Part shown: piece by piece, positions 1-7,915 of the stretch | Position numbering within the stretch: the first letter of the stretch is position 1 | Layout: the number at the start of each line of letters is the position of its first letter | NCBI GenBank assembly: GCA_034429475.1 | Contig: DAOUGD010000340.1 | Location: 1-37,604 of the forward strand | DNA from: JAKQHY01 sp034429475 | GTDB lineage: Bacteria > Chloroflexota > Anaerolineae > B4-G1 > SLSP01 | Length of the DNA stretch: 37,604 bases | Reading direction: 5' to 3' | Program-made: the position numbers and the translations under genes | Notes under the pieces: model-generated | What the model saw: only the letters and a program-made list of their open reading frames with translations | What the model was told of the DNA's origin: nothing | The model's database searches: none

Positions 1-42
1 CCCGCAATCGCAAAACCCCTTTTACCGGTGGATTTCAGTTAA

Positions 43-71
43 TGTGCATCTCTTTCAGTTGCCGTTATAAT
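43..71 (+). promoter_or_regulatory. Probable galT promoter (TATAAT -10 box)
   Basis: A perfect TATAAT lies at 66-71, 59 bases before the galT start. The hexamer 17 bases upstream (TGTGCA, 43-48) is a poor -35 box. Two copies of TTTCAGTT (33-40 and 53-60) flank this position and could be an activator or repressor half-site pair; that is speculative. Confidence 0.4.
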
Positions 72-80
72 AGGGACGAA

Positions 81-115
81 GACTTTAGACCTTGAACTTT
101 GGACTTGAGACTTTC
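81..115 (+). repeat. Heptad tandem repeat array A, five units
   Basis: Five consecutive degenerate heptamers (GACTTTA, GACCTTG, AACTTTG, GACTTGA, GACTTTC) fill the space between the -10 box and the ribosome binding site of galT. Only one arm is present; there is no inverted partner. This is the first of about thirteen such arrays in the window. Confidence 0.75.
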
Positions 116-130
116 TTGAGGAGGTTTCCG

Positions 131-1180
131 ATGAGCACCTTTGATCCTACCGAACATCCGCACCGACGGTATAATGCGCTGACGGGCGAATGGGTGCTGG
201 TGTCTCCCCATCGCACCAAGCGCCCGTGGAAGGGCCAGGTAGAACACGCCGCGCCGGAAGTGCGCCCAGCCTACGATCCCAACTGTTATCTGTGCCCTGG
301 CAACATCCGCGCCAACGGCGAGCACAATCCCGCCTACGAAAGCACCTTTGTGTTCGTTAATGACTTTGCGGCGGTGCTGCCGCATACGCCGGAGGCGGAG
401 TCGAGCCGGAATCCGCTGTTACGCACAGAGTCGGTTCGCGGAACCAGCCGCGTGCTGTGTTTTTCGCCGCGCCACGATTTGACGCTGGCGGAGATGGCCG
501 TGGCCGACATCCGCACTGTGATAGATCTGTGGGCCGCGCAGGTCGAGGAGTTGGGGGAGACCTATCGGTGGGTGCAGGTCTTCGAGAATCGCGGCGCGCT
601 GATGGGGGCGTCGAACCCGCACCCGCACGGCCAAGTTTGGGCGTTGACCTCGTTGCCCAACGAGCCGGCGAAGGAAGATCGTCAGCAACGCGCCTATTTT
701 GAGGAACACAGCGCGCCTTTGTTGCTGGATTATGTAGGACTGGAAACCTCCTTGCAACGCCGGGTGGTGGTGGAGAACGCGCACTGGCTGGCGGTTGTGC
801 CGTATTGGGCGGTCTGGCCGTATGAGACACTGTTGCTGCCGCGCCGCCACATCCTGCGACTGCCGGAGCTGGTGGATGCGGAGCGCGACGCGCTGGCGGA
901 TATCCTCAAACGGTTGCTGGTCCGCTACGACAACCTGTTTGAAACGTCGTTTCCCTATTCGATGGGCTGGCATGGCGCGCCGACAGGGGAAGACCCTGGC
1001 GACATCGGCCATTGGCAGTTGCACGCGCACTTCTATCCGCCGCTGCTGCGGTCGGCGACGGTGCGCAAGTTTATGGTGGGCTTCGAGATGCTCGGCGAGG
1101 CGCAGCGCGACATCACGGCGGAGCAGGCGGCGGCGCGGCTGCGGGAACTGCCGGAGGCGCATTACCGGAGTGCGGTGTAG
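131..1180 (+). CDS. galT: Galactose-1-phosphate uridylyltransferase
   Basis: GalT swaps UMP between UDP-glucose and galactose-1-phosphate in the Leloir pathway (cytoplasmic, HIT superfamily). With the start at 131 the protein is 349 residues, the usual family length, and the key residues fall on the same numbers as I recall for the E. coli enzyme: zinc ligands C52 and C55 (CYLC), H115 (FSPRH) and H164, and nucleophile H166 in NPHPHGQVW. The ATG at 131 follows GAGGAGG (118-124); an earlier frame-open start at 92 lies inside the heptad repeat and is rejected. No galK or galE is in the window, so the rest of the pathway must be elsewhere. The gene ends 27 bases before a response regulator gene on the same strand. 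Confidence 0.97.
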   Translation: MSTFDPTEHPHRRYNALTGEWVLVSPHRTKRPWKGQVEHAAPEVRPAYDPNCYLCPGNIRANGEHNPAYESTFVFVNDFAAVLPHTPEAESSRNPLLRTESVRGTSRVLCFSPRHDLTLAEMAVADIRTVIDLWAAQVEELGETYRWVQVFENRGALMGASNPHPHGQVWALTSLPNEPAKEDRQQRAYFEEHSAPLLLDYVGLETSLQRRVVVENAHWLAVVPYWAVWPYETLLLPRRHILRLPELVDAERDALADILKRLLVRYDNLFETSFPYSMGWHGAPTGEDPGDIGHWQLHAHFYPPLLRSATVRKFMVGFEMLGEAQRDITAEQAAARLRELPEAHYRSAV

Positions 1181-1207
1181 CGAGTGCGGCGTTAGGAGAT
1201 AGGCGGG

Positions 1208-1912
1208 ATGGCGGAGAAGATTTTGGTGGTGGAGGATGATCTGGTGCTGCGGGAGACGCTGACGTATAACCTGGTCAAGCAGGGGTATGCGGTCAGCGCG
1301 GCGGCGGATGGACGGCAGGCGATAGAGATGGCGCGGCAGGTGCTGCCGGATTTGATCTTGCTCGACGTGATGCTGCCCAAGTTGGACGGATTTGAGGTGT
1401 GCCGGCTGCTGCGCCAGGAGATGCGGGTACCGATCATCATGCTCACCGCGCGCACAGATGAGGTGGACAAGGTGGTGGGGTTGGAAGTCGGCGCGGACGA
1501 TTATCTGATCAAGCCGTTTAGTATGCGGGAACTGCTGGCGCGGATCAAAGCACAGTTGCGGCGCGTGCGGCTGCTGCGGGAGGAGTTCGCCTCGGAGACG
1601 CCGACGTCGGCGCAGCAGATGCACTTCGCTGATTTGACGCTCGATCTGGAGCGCCACGAGGCGTATTTGCGCGGCGAGCCGTTGGCGCTCAAACCTAAAG
1701 AGTACGAACTGCTGGTGTATCTGGCGCAGCATCGCGGGAGGGCGCTCTCTCGCGATCGCCTGCTAGAAGAGGTGTGGGGTTGGGATTTCAACGGGGGCAG
1801 CCGCACCGTGGATGTTCATGTGCGTTGGCTGCGCGAGAAACTGGAAGTTGACCCGGCCGACCCGGTGCGTCTCGTGACCGTGCGCGGCGCGGGCTATCGG
1901 TTTGAGGGGTAA
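1208..1912 (+). CDS. OmpR/PhoB-family response regulator
   Basis: Two-component transcription factor of 234 residues. The N-terminal receiver (about 1-118) has the acidic pocket E9-D10-D11, phospho-acceptor D53 (LILLDVMLP), T80 and K102 (LIKPF). The C-terminal winged helix (about 135-232) ends in the typical RTVDVHVRWLREKLE and VRGAGYRF segments. AGGAG at 1194-1198 supports the ATG at 1208. The partner kinase starts 4 bases after the stop, so the two are surely co-transcribed. The sequence is PhoB/RegX3-like, but no phosphate-transport genes are nearby, so the signal cannot be assigned. Confidence 0.95.
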   Translation: MAEKILVVEDDLVLRETLTYNLVKQGYAVSAAADGRQAIEMARQVLPDLILLDVMLPKLDGFEVCRLLRQEMRVPIIMLTARTDEVDKVVGLEVGADDYLIKPFSMRELLARIKAQLRRVRLLREEFASETPTSAQQMHFADLTLDLERHEAYLRGEPLALKPKEYELLVYLAQHRGRALSRDRLLEEVWGWDFNGGSRTVDVHVRWLREKLEVDPADPVRLVTVRGAGYRFEG

Positions 1913-1916
1913 CGAT

Positions 1917-3683
1917 ATGTTTATTTCATTGCGCTGGCGCATTGTGATCCCGTACATCGTCATCATCTTGATGACGACGGCGGGACTGACATTGTATCTT
2001 TCGGGGGCAGTGCGGCAGGCCCGTCTGACGGATTTAGAGACGCATTTGCTCACCGACGCACGTCTGTTGGCCGAGCAGGTGCGCCCGCATTTGCCTGGGG
2101 GAACCGCATCCGACTTGGCGGCATTGCAGGCGTTGGCGACGATGTGGGCGGCCACTTCCGGCGAACGAGTCACGGTCATTATGGCGGAGGGCACCGTGCT
2201 GGCAGAATCCAACGCCGAGTTGGGACAGTTGGATAACCATCTCTACCGCCTGGAAGTGCAGCAGGCCACGCGGCAGGGGGCAGGTATCGCGATGCGTTTC
2301 AGCGAGACCTTGCAACAGGACGTGATGTACGCCGCCGTCGCGGTGCGTGAGGAGGGGGCGCTGCGCGGCTTCGTGCGGACAGCGCTGCCTTTTGCGGAGA
2401 TTCAGGCTAACGTGGCGCGGCTGAGCCGGACGATAGCGGGAGTGGGGCTGGTCATTGCCGGTATGGCCAGTTTGCTGGCTTTCTACATTGCTGCGCGCAC
2501 CATTCGACCGGTAGAGCAGTTGACGGCGGTGGTGACGCGGGTGGCCGGGGGCGACTTGAGTGCGCGCCTGCTGCCGACCACGCACGACGAGGTGGCCCGT
2601 CTGACGCGCGCCTTCAACGTCATGGCCGACCAGTTGCACGACAAGATGACGCGGCTGACCGAAGAGCGCGAGCAGTTGTCGGCAGTGCTTGACACGATGG
2701 CCGGCGGCGTCATCATTACCGATGATGCCGGCCAGGTGTTGCTGATCAATGCGGCGGCGGGACGGATTTTACAGGAAGAAGTGACGTCCCTGACCGGGCG
2801 CACCTTTGCGCAGGTGGCTCACAACCACGAATTGATCGAACTGTGGGAACACTGTGTGGAAACCGGCGCGGAGCAAATGGCGACGGTGGAAACGCTCCTG
2901 CATCGCAACTTCCTACAGGTTATCATGACGCCGCTTCCAAAACTGGAACCACCGCGTATCCTCGTCAGTTTGCAAGATTTGACGCGGGTGCGGCGATTGG
3001 AGACGGTGCGGCGCGATTTCATCAGCAACATCTCCCACGAGTTGCGTACGCCGTTGGCCTCGTTGATATCGGTGGTAGAGACCCTGCGGGATGGGGCCTT
3101 GGAGGACCCGCCGGCGGCCCGGCGCTTTCTTTCCCACATGGAAAACGAACTGGGGGTGCTGACGCAGATGGTGGAGGAACTGCTGGAACTGTCGCGCATT
3201 GAGTCGGGCAAGATACCCCTGGAGGCGCGGCCGGCGGAGGTGTCGGCGCTGGTGCAGTCGCCGGTAGAGCGGCTGGCGCCGCAGGCCGAGCGCAAGGGCG
3301 TGCGGCTGACGGTGGCGCTCGCGGAAGGGCTGCCGCACATCTATGCTGACGTGCCGCGGATTCATCAAGTGCTCGGCAACCTGCTCCACAACGCGATCAA
3401 GTTTACCCCCACGGGCGGCGCGATCACCCTGACCGCGCAGGTGAACGAGCCAGGGTGGGTGACCCTCTCGGTGACAGACACCGGCGTGGGTATCCCCGCC
3501 GCCGACGTGTCGCGCATCTTCGAACGGTTTTACAAGGTAGATCGAGCGCGTGCTGAGGGGGGCGCCGGCCTGGGGCTGGCGATTGCCAAGCACATTGTCC
3601 AGGGGCACGGCGGGCGCATCTGGGTGGAAAGTACGGAGGGCGTGGGGAGTACGTTCTCGTTCACGCTGCGGGCGGCGCGGTAA
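1917..3683 (+). CDS. PhoR-like membrane sensor histidine kinase (HAMP-PAS-HisKA-HATPase)
   Basis: Cognate kinase of the preceding regulator, 588 residues from the ATG at 1917. Its ribosome site GAGGGG (1904-1909) lies inside the end of the upstream gene. Order of parts: TM1 about 9-29, an extracytoplasmic sensor of about 140 residues, TM2 about 172-193, HAMP about 195-247, PAS about 253-360 (AVLDTMAGGVIITDDAG), HisKA with phospho-acceptor H374 in SNISHELRTPLASL, and a HATPase_c domain with N box (NLLHNAIKF), DTGVGI and GAGLGLAI. All catalytic motifs are intact. A TTG 15 bases upstream is also in frame but has poorer spacing. The signal is unknown; the PAS domain could sense a cytoplasmic cue in addition to the outer domain. 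Confidence 0.95.
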   Translation: MFISLRWRIVIPYIVIILMTTAGLTLYLSGAVRQARLTDLETHLLTDARLLAEQVRPHLPGGTASDLAALQALATMWAATSGERVTVIMAEGTVLAESNAELGQLDNHLYRLEVQQATRQGAGIAMRFSETLQQDVMYAAVAVREEGALRGFVRTALPFAEIQANVARLSRTIAGVGLVIAGMASLLAFYIAARTIRPVEQLTAVVTRVAGGDLSARLLPTTHDEVARLTRAFNVMADQLHDKMTRLTEEREQLSAVLDTMAGGVIITDDAGQVLLINAAAGRILQEEVTSLTGRTFAQVAHNHELIELWEHCVETGAEQMATVETLLHRNFLQVIMTPLPKLEPPRILVSLQDLTRVRRLETVRRDFISNISHELRTPLASLISVVETLRDGALEDPPAARRFLSHMENELGVLTQMVEELLELSRIESGKIPLEARPAEVSALVQSPVERLAPQAERKGVRLTVALAEGLPHIYADVPRIHQVLGNLLHNAIKFTPTGGAITLTAQVNEPGWVTLSVTDTGVGIPAADVSRIFERFYKVDRARAEGGAGLGLAIAKHIVQGHGGRIWVESTEGVGSTFSFTLRAAR

Positions 3684-3740
3684 AAGAGAAGTTCACGGTT
3701 GTGGCAAGGGCATTTTCCTCTCTTTTCTACCTTAACAGCA

Positions 3741-3941
3741 GGGCCGTTTGCCAGGGCTTTATCATTCTCGTCAGGCTACGCCTACCAGAGTGGTGTTGCG
3801 GCTGAAGCCGCCGGTAAAAAAGATGTTTTGTGGTGACGGGCGGTAGCCGTCACCACAAAACATCCTAAAAATAACGGCTTTAGCCGTCCGCCGCACCGTA
3901 CCATGCGCCGGGAAAATGATAAGACTTTGGGCCGTTTGCCA
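3741..3941. mobile_element. Possible MITE-like element: imperfect long palindrome between 13-bp direct repeats
   Basis: GGGCCGTTTGCCA occurs at 3741-3753 and again at 3929-3941. The about 175 bases between form a long imperfect inverted repeat: TTATCATT (3759-3766) faces AATGATAA (3915-3922), CGGCTGAAGCCG faces CGGCTTTAGCCG, and the centre is the perfect 18-bp stem at 3822-3864. No transposase is encoded. The direct repeats look like a target duplication, although 13 bp is long; a composite REP-type structure is the alternative. Confidence 0.45.
3822..3864. repeat. Perfect 18-bp inverted repeat (hairpin)
   Basis: Arms 3822-3839 and 3847-3864 are exact reverse complements (GATGTTTTGTGGTGACGG on the left) with a 7-base loop. 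There is no T-run after it, so it is not a standard terminator. It forms the core of the larger palindrome. Confidence 0.85.
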
Positions 3942-4019
3942 TACTCCCTTTGCGTTATCGGATAGGTGAGTAGAATATAGGGGAATGTGTCGCGTGCTTT
4001 TTCGGCAGCAAGGGGGGAT

Positions 4020-5237
4020 ATGACAGAATCGCAAAAAGTCCGAGTGCTGATCGCTGAGGATGATTTCTTGATGGCGAAGATGGTCCGTAGCTTGTTGACG
4101 GAGCGCGGCTATACGGTTTCCGGCGAGGCGCACAGTGGTCAGGAAGCGATCGAGATGACCCAGATCTTGAAGCCTGACGTGGTGTTGATGGATGTGGCGA
4201 TCCCTGATATGGATGGGATCGAGGCCAGCCTCATCATTCAGCGTGTTTGCCCCACGCCCATCATCATCCTGACCGCGTATGAGGCTTTAAGCCTGGTGGA
4301 GCGCGCGGCGGCGGCGGGCATTGCCGCCTACATGGTCAAGCCGCCCGACGCTCGGCAGTTGGAACGGGCCATCATCATTGCGCGGGCGCGCTTTGACGAT
4401 CTGATGGAGATGCGGCGGCTCAATTACCAGCTACAGCTCATCAACGCGGATTTGGAGCGCTTTTCGCATACGGTCGCCCATGACTTACGCCACTTGCTGA
4501 GTCCTATCATGGGGTACGCTGAGATCCTGTACGTGGACTACGAGACCATTTCGCCGGCCGAAGCACGCAAAGATTTACTTACAATCGTGCAGGTCGCCAA
4601 GGATATGAACAACTTGATTGATGAACTATTGGCCCTCGCCCGCGCGCGTCAGGAACATGTTGAGATAGCCCCGCTAGACATGGAGACCGTGGTCAACGAC
4701 GTGCTGCGGCGCATGGAGTACACCATCAAAGAGCGTCAGGCGCAGGTTGTCCCGGCGCCTGACTGGCCGACGCCTCTGGGACATGCGCCGTGGCTTACCG
4801 AGGTTTGGCTCAACTACTTGAGCAACGCCATCAAGTACGGTGGCGAATCGCCTGTGGTGGAATTAGGGTGGACGTTATCGGAGGGAATGTTGGAGGGCGT
4901 TTACTGGCCGCCGCTTGAAGAAGACGAATGGCGGCTTACGTCTCAGACCGGTACCCTGTTCCCTTCCAAATCGGCGCTGCAAGGCCGCGCCGTGGCCTAT
5001 TTTTGGGTGCGCGATTTTGGCAGCGGCATCGTGGCCGACCGGGTACCGAATGTGTTTAACGCTTTCACGCAATTGAACCAAACCAAATTGCGTGGGCATG
5101 GCCTGGGATTGTCCATCGTCAAGCGTATCGTCGAGCGCCTGGGAGGGCGAGTGGGGGTCAAAAGCGAGGTCGGGGTGGGAAGCACCTTTGTGTTTACTCT
5201 GCCATTAGCCGTGGGAGAAGAGCGGCTGTTGGTATAA
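4020..5237 (+). CDS. Response regulator receiver-histidine kinase hybrid (soluble)
   Basis: Cytoplasmic signalling protein of 405 residues with no membrane segment. An N-terminal receiver (about 7-125) has E13-D14-D15, phospho-acceptor D58 (VVLMDVAIPD), T85 and K107 (YMVKPP). A short helical linker (about 127-150) leads to HisKA with H154 in SHTVAHDLRHLLSP, a bacteriophytochrome-like H-box, then HATPase_c with NYLSNAIKYGG, DFGSGI and GHGLGLSIVKRI. The receiver probably gates the kinase. The ATG at 4020 is preceded by AGGGGGG (4011-4017); the GTG at 3987 is unlikely. There is no DNA-binding output, so it must pass phosphate or contact to another protein, possibly the V4R-like protein encoded 21 bases downstream. 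Confidence 0.92.
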   Translation: MTESQKVRVLIAEDDFLMAKMVRSLLTERGYTVSGEAHSGQEAIEMTQILKPDVVLMDVAIPDMDGIEASLIIQRVCPTPIIILTAYEALSLVERAAAAGIAAYMVKPPDARQLERAIIIARARFDDLMEMRRLNYQLQLINADLERFSHTVAHDLRHLLSPIMGYAEILYVDYETISPAEARKDLLTIVQVAKDMNNLIDELLALARARQEHVEIAPLDMETVVNDVLRRMEYTIKERQAQVVPAPDWPTPLGHAPWLTEVWLNYLSNAIKYGGESPVVELGWTLSEGMLEGVYWPPLEEDEWRLTSQTGTLFPSKSALQGRAVAYFWVRDFGSGIVADRVPNVFNAFTQLNQTKLRGHGLGLSIVKRIVERLGGRVGVKSEVGVGSTFVFTLPLAVGEERLLV

Positions 5238-5258
5238 TCAATCACCTATACATAGGCT

Positions 5259-5882
5259 ATGGAATACAATAAATACTTTCAATCGAATTTTAGAACGCGC
5301 GTTTATTTGGATGCGGTGCGGGAGTTAGTGCTCGGCCGGGGACTGAAAATGCTGTTGCGATTGGCCAAGCTGGACCATTGGCTGGAGCAATTGCCGCCTT
5401 ATGATGACGTCCTCGCGGTGGACTTTGCCGATTTCTCAGCCATAAGCGAAGCGCTGATCCTGGCGTATGGCCCTAACGGCGGTGGCGGTGTTGCTATGCG
5501 CGCCGGTCGGATGACATTCCGGGCGATGCAGCAGCGTTTTGGAGCCGATGTGGGGTTGGACAACACGGTATACGCGGAGCTTACGGCGGCGCGGCTCAGG
5601 AAGCTGCTGCCGGCCGTGGTGCGTGGCTGGGAACTTCAGAGTGACAGCCGGATTATGCTTGAAGAAATAGATGCCGCTTTCCTTCTCTCGGCGACCCCTT
5701 GCCCGGAGTGCTGGGGGCGCCGGGAGACCAGCCATACCGTATGTTATGCCACCATCGGTTTTTTGCGAGAAGCTGTGGAGTGGGCCGGACTGGGGGATAT
5801 ATACAAGGTCGCACAGCGTGCATGCACGGCGTGCGTCTGGGATCATGGGGTGTGTACATTTGTGATTTCTTTGCTTGACTAG
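5259..5882 (+). CDS. V4R-like small-molecule/metal-binding domain protein
   Basis: A protein of 207 residues I assign tentatively to the V4R (4-vinyl reductase) domain superfamily. The C-terminal half has the typical pattern: CPECWGR, then C-Y-A-T-I-GFLREAVEW, then a terminal ACTACVWDHGVCTFVIS, in which paired cysteines and a final C-x-F-x-I strand match V4R ends. V4R proteins are thought to bind small hydrophobic ligands or metal and often act as sensory modules. The N-terminal part (about 1-90) is not recognised. The gene follows the receiver-kinase hybrid by 21 bases on the same strand, suggesting a sensor-kinase partnership. TATAAT (5233-5238) overlaps the upstream stop codon, but its -35 is poor. 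No good Shine-Dalgarno precedes the ATG. Confidence 0.6.
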   Translation: MEYNKYFQSNFRTRVYLDAVRELVLGRGLKMLLRLAKLDHWLEQLPPYDDVLAVDFADFSAISEALILAYGPNGGGGVAMRAGRMTFRAMQQRFGADVGLDNTVYAELTAARLRKLLPAVVRGWELQSDSRIMLEEIDAAFLLSATPCPECWGRRETSHTVCYATIGFLREAVEWAGLGDIYKVAQRACTACVWDHGVCTFVISLLD

Positions 5883-5895
5883 TCCTTGTTTCCTA

Positions 5896-5924
5896 TTGCA
5901 TAAAGTCTATCTTTGCGCTATGAT
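5896..5924 (+). promoter_or_regulatory. Candidate sigma-70 promoter for the TPR gene
   Basis: TTGCAT (5896-5901) and TATGAT (5919-5924) are separated by 17 bases in the AT-rich gap after the V4R-like gene, 75 bases before the TPR start. The -10 box matches consensus at five of six positions. Confidence 0.4.
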
Positions 5925-5998
5925 CGAACTAAACTAACCATTTTATTACTTAAGATCGGGTATTGGTGTGATTGTGGTTTATAGCGAGGAGGTGGGCG

Positions 5999-7840
5999 AT
6001 GCAACAAGGGGTTGGCCATACCCAATCAGAGCTGCGTGATGGCGTACTGGTCTCGGGTGACCTGGGGCGGCTGTGGTTAGAAAGCGTTTTGATGGCGCTG
6101 CCGCCGGAGGTTCTGGAGACGGCATTAGTATGCGCTATTCCTGCGTGGTTTGATTTGCGCCTGATGGTGTTGTTGACCGGGTTGGATGAATTGTCAGCAG
6201 CAACGCATCTGATTCAGTTGGTGGCAGCGCAAGTGATACAACCGGCCGGGGACGGCGGCTACGTCTACCATCAAGCCGTGCGCCAGTACTTGCTGAAGAT
6301 ATGGCCCACCTACACTCACTGGCGGCGGTATATAGCGCTGATTGACATCCTGGCTCAGCACTACCTTCCCCTGGTTTATGAACAGGCGGCGCGTCTGTCT
6401 GGCGTCGAGCGAGCCTCGGCGTTGGCGATGCTCGACCGTCTCTACCCCAACCTGGAAGCCCTCTGGCAAAGCGCCGTCTTGATGGGCTATAAGCGTCTGA
6501 TCTACAAGCTGGTCGCGGTGATGGATAGCTATCACACACGGCGCGAACTGTGGCCGCAGAAGGTCGCCTGGTTAGAGTCTGGCCTGACAGCGTGCGACCG
6601 ATTGGAACACGAGGCCCTACGCGCCGAGATGTTTAACAGCCTGGGCGTTGCCTACATGCGTTTGCCGGACGGCGACACAGTGGGGCGCGTGCAAAAAGCC
6701 ATTACCTGTTATCGCCAGGCGTTGAATTACTTTACGCCCAAGTCATTCCCGGTGGACTACGCGATGGTGCAGAACAACCTCGGCAACGCCTATATGCACA
6801 TAGGCGCTTCGTCAAAAGAGTACCTGCCGCGCGCCATCGCCTGTTATGAAGAGGCTTTGCGGTATTGTTGTCTCGAGTCGGCGCCCCTGTCTTACGCGAT
6901 CATCTGTTCTAACCTCGCCTATGCCTATTCCGAACTTACTACGGGGCCTCGTGACAAAAACTTGCGCCACGCTATCACCCACTATCAAGAGGCGCTGCGC
7001 GTTTACACGTTGGACAGAACCCCTGCCGCGTATGCGCGGATTCAGGTCAACCTTGGGGCCATTCACGCCATGCTGTCCTCGGACGGCGACCGCGACCCGC
7101 AGTCGCAGGAATTCCACTTGCGCGCGATGATCGTGTGTTACGAGGCGTCGCTGAAGTTTTACACTTACGAGACGGCGCCAACGGAATTCGCACGAATTCA
7201 GATTGACCTGGCGCGCGCCCATACCCTGTTATCGCGGCGAGTTCATAGCGAGCATACCCGCCGCGCCATCGAACACTATCGGGCGGCTTTGTGCGTCTAC
7301 ACCCTGGAAGCCACTCCCCAACGTTACGCCGAGATTTGGGTCGCGCTGGGGTTGTCGTACAGCCAGTTGCCCGGCGGACCCGCCAGGACGTCTACGGCAA
7401 AGCATTTGTGGCAGGCCATCGGTTGTTATCGCGAGGCTCTGCGCGTCTACTCCCTGGCGACGGCGCCAGAGGCTTATGCTCAGGTTCAAATCTATATGGG
7501 GATTGCTTACGCGGGACTTTCGGTAGATGACTGCGCCAACGATTTGCAACAGGCGTGGCTGTCTTACCACGCGGCCGCCAGGGGGATGGCGGCGGAACCT
7601 CTGTCATCGGCTTATGCGCAGTTGCACGCCTACCTGGGCCATGTCTACGAGCAGTTGGCGACGCTGGATTCTCATGCCAACCTTTTGCAAGCCATCGCCT
7701 GTTATGAAGCCTCCCTCACCGTTTTCACGCCGGAGACTGCGCCCCAGGCGAACGCGCACATCCACAACAAATTGGACGCCCTGTACGCCCAACTGCCCAG
7801 TCCGCGGCGCAGCCCGGCGGAGGTCGCTTCGGCGCGGTAG
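5999..7840 (+). CDS. Tetratricopeptide-repeat protein with N-terminal winged-helix-like region
   Basis: A cytoplasmic protein of 613 residues. About residues 200-600 consist of tandem TPR pairs of about 55-60 residues, each with the pattern YAxxxxNLGxAY, a variable loop, then AIxxYxEALRxYTxExAP; at least six copies are visible. This style is common in cyanobacterial and Chloroflexi scaffold or signalling proteins. The N-terminal 200 residues carry no TPR; segment 35-100 (LVCAIPAWFDLRLMVLLTGL and YVYHQAVRQYLLKIW) resembles the winged-helix-plus-helical end of STAND/NB-ARC ATPases, but no P-loop is present, so it may be a remnant or an adaptor. GAGGAGG (5986-5992) fixes the ATG at 5999. It likely mediates protein-protein contacts; the partner is unknown. 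Confidence 0.85.
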   Translation: MQQGVGHTQSELRDGVLVSGDLGRLWLESVLMALPPEVLETALVCAIPAWFDLRLMVLLTGLDELSAATHLIQLVAAQVIQPAGDGGYVYHQAVRQYLLKIWPTYTHWRRYIALIDILAQHYLPLVYEQAARLSGVERASALAMLDRLYPNLEALWQSAVLMGYKRLIYKLVAVMDSYHTRRELWPQKVAWLESGLTACDRLEHEALRAEMFNSLGVAYMRLPDGDTVGRVQKAITCYRQALNYFTPKSFPVDYAMVQNNLGNAYMHIGASSKEYLPRAIACYEEALRYCCLESAPLSYAIICSNLAYAYSELTTGPRDKNLRHAITHYQEALRVYTLDRTPAAYARIQVNLGAIHAMLSSDGDRDPQSQEFHLRAMIVCYEASLKFYTYETAPTEFARIQIDLARAHTLLSRRVHSEHTRRAIEHYRAALCVYTLEATPQRYAEIWVALGLSYSQLPGGPARTSTAKHLWQAIGCYREALRVYSLATAPEAYAQVQIYMGIAYAGLSVDDCANDLQQAWLSYHAAARGMAAEPLSSAYAQLHAYLGHVYEQLATLDSHANLLQAIACYEASLTVFTPETAPQANAHIHNKLDALYAQLPSPRRSPAEVASAR

Positions 7841-7864
7841 GGGCGGTTGGCGATAGGGCCATTC

Positions 7865-7896
7865 CTGTAGGGCGGAAGTGATTTTCCGCCCTACAG
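7865..7896. repeat. REP-like 13-bp hairpin
   Basis: CTGTAGGGCGGAA (7865-7877) is the exact reverse complement of 7884-7896, with a 6-base loop. No T-run follows. It lies between the TPR and MFS genes and looks like a dispersed repeat; it may also stabilise mRNA ends. Confidence 0.75.
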
Positions 7897-7915
7897 TGTT
7901 GTCACAGGAGTTTCT

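Larger units (their letters stand above)
3684..4019. other. Intergenic region with nested palindromes
   Basis: This 336-base gap holds no convincing ORF. It contains the MITE-like element 3741-3941. The start of the gap also has AAAAGAGA (3682-3689) facing TCTCTTTT (3719-3726), a loose stem that could help end the upstream operon. A TATAG-rich stretch (about 3971-3980) may supply the -10 box of the next gene, but no good -35 is visible. Confidence 0.5.

Noticed and set aside
92..130. Upstream start for galT
   Set aside because: It lies within the heptad repeat with no ribosome site; the ATG at 131 has GAGGAGG and gives exact agreement with family numbering.
419..1732. 437-codon minus-strand open frame opposite galT and the regulator
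   Set aside because: It spans two well-supported plus-strand genes, is rich in Arg/His/Gln as antisense frames of GC-rich genes are, and has no start signal.
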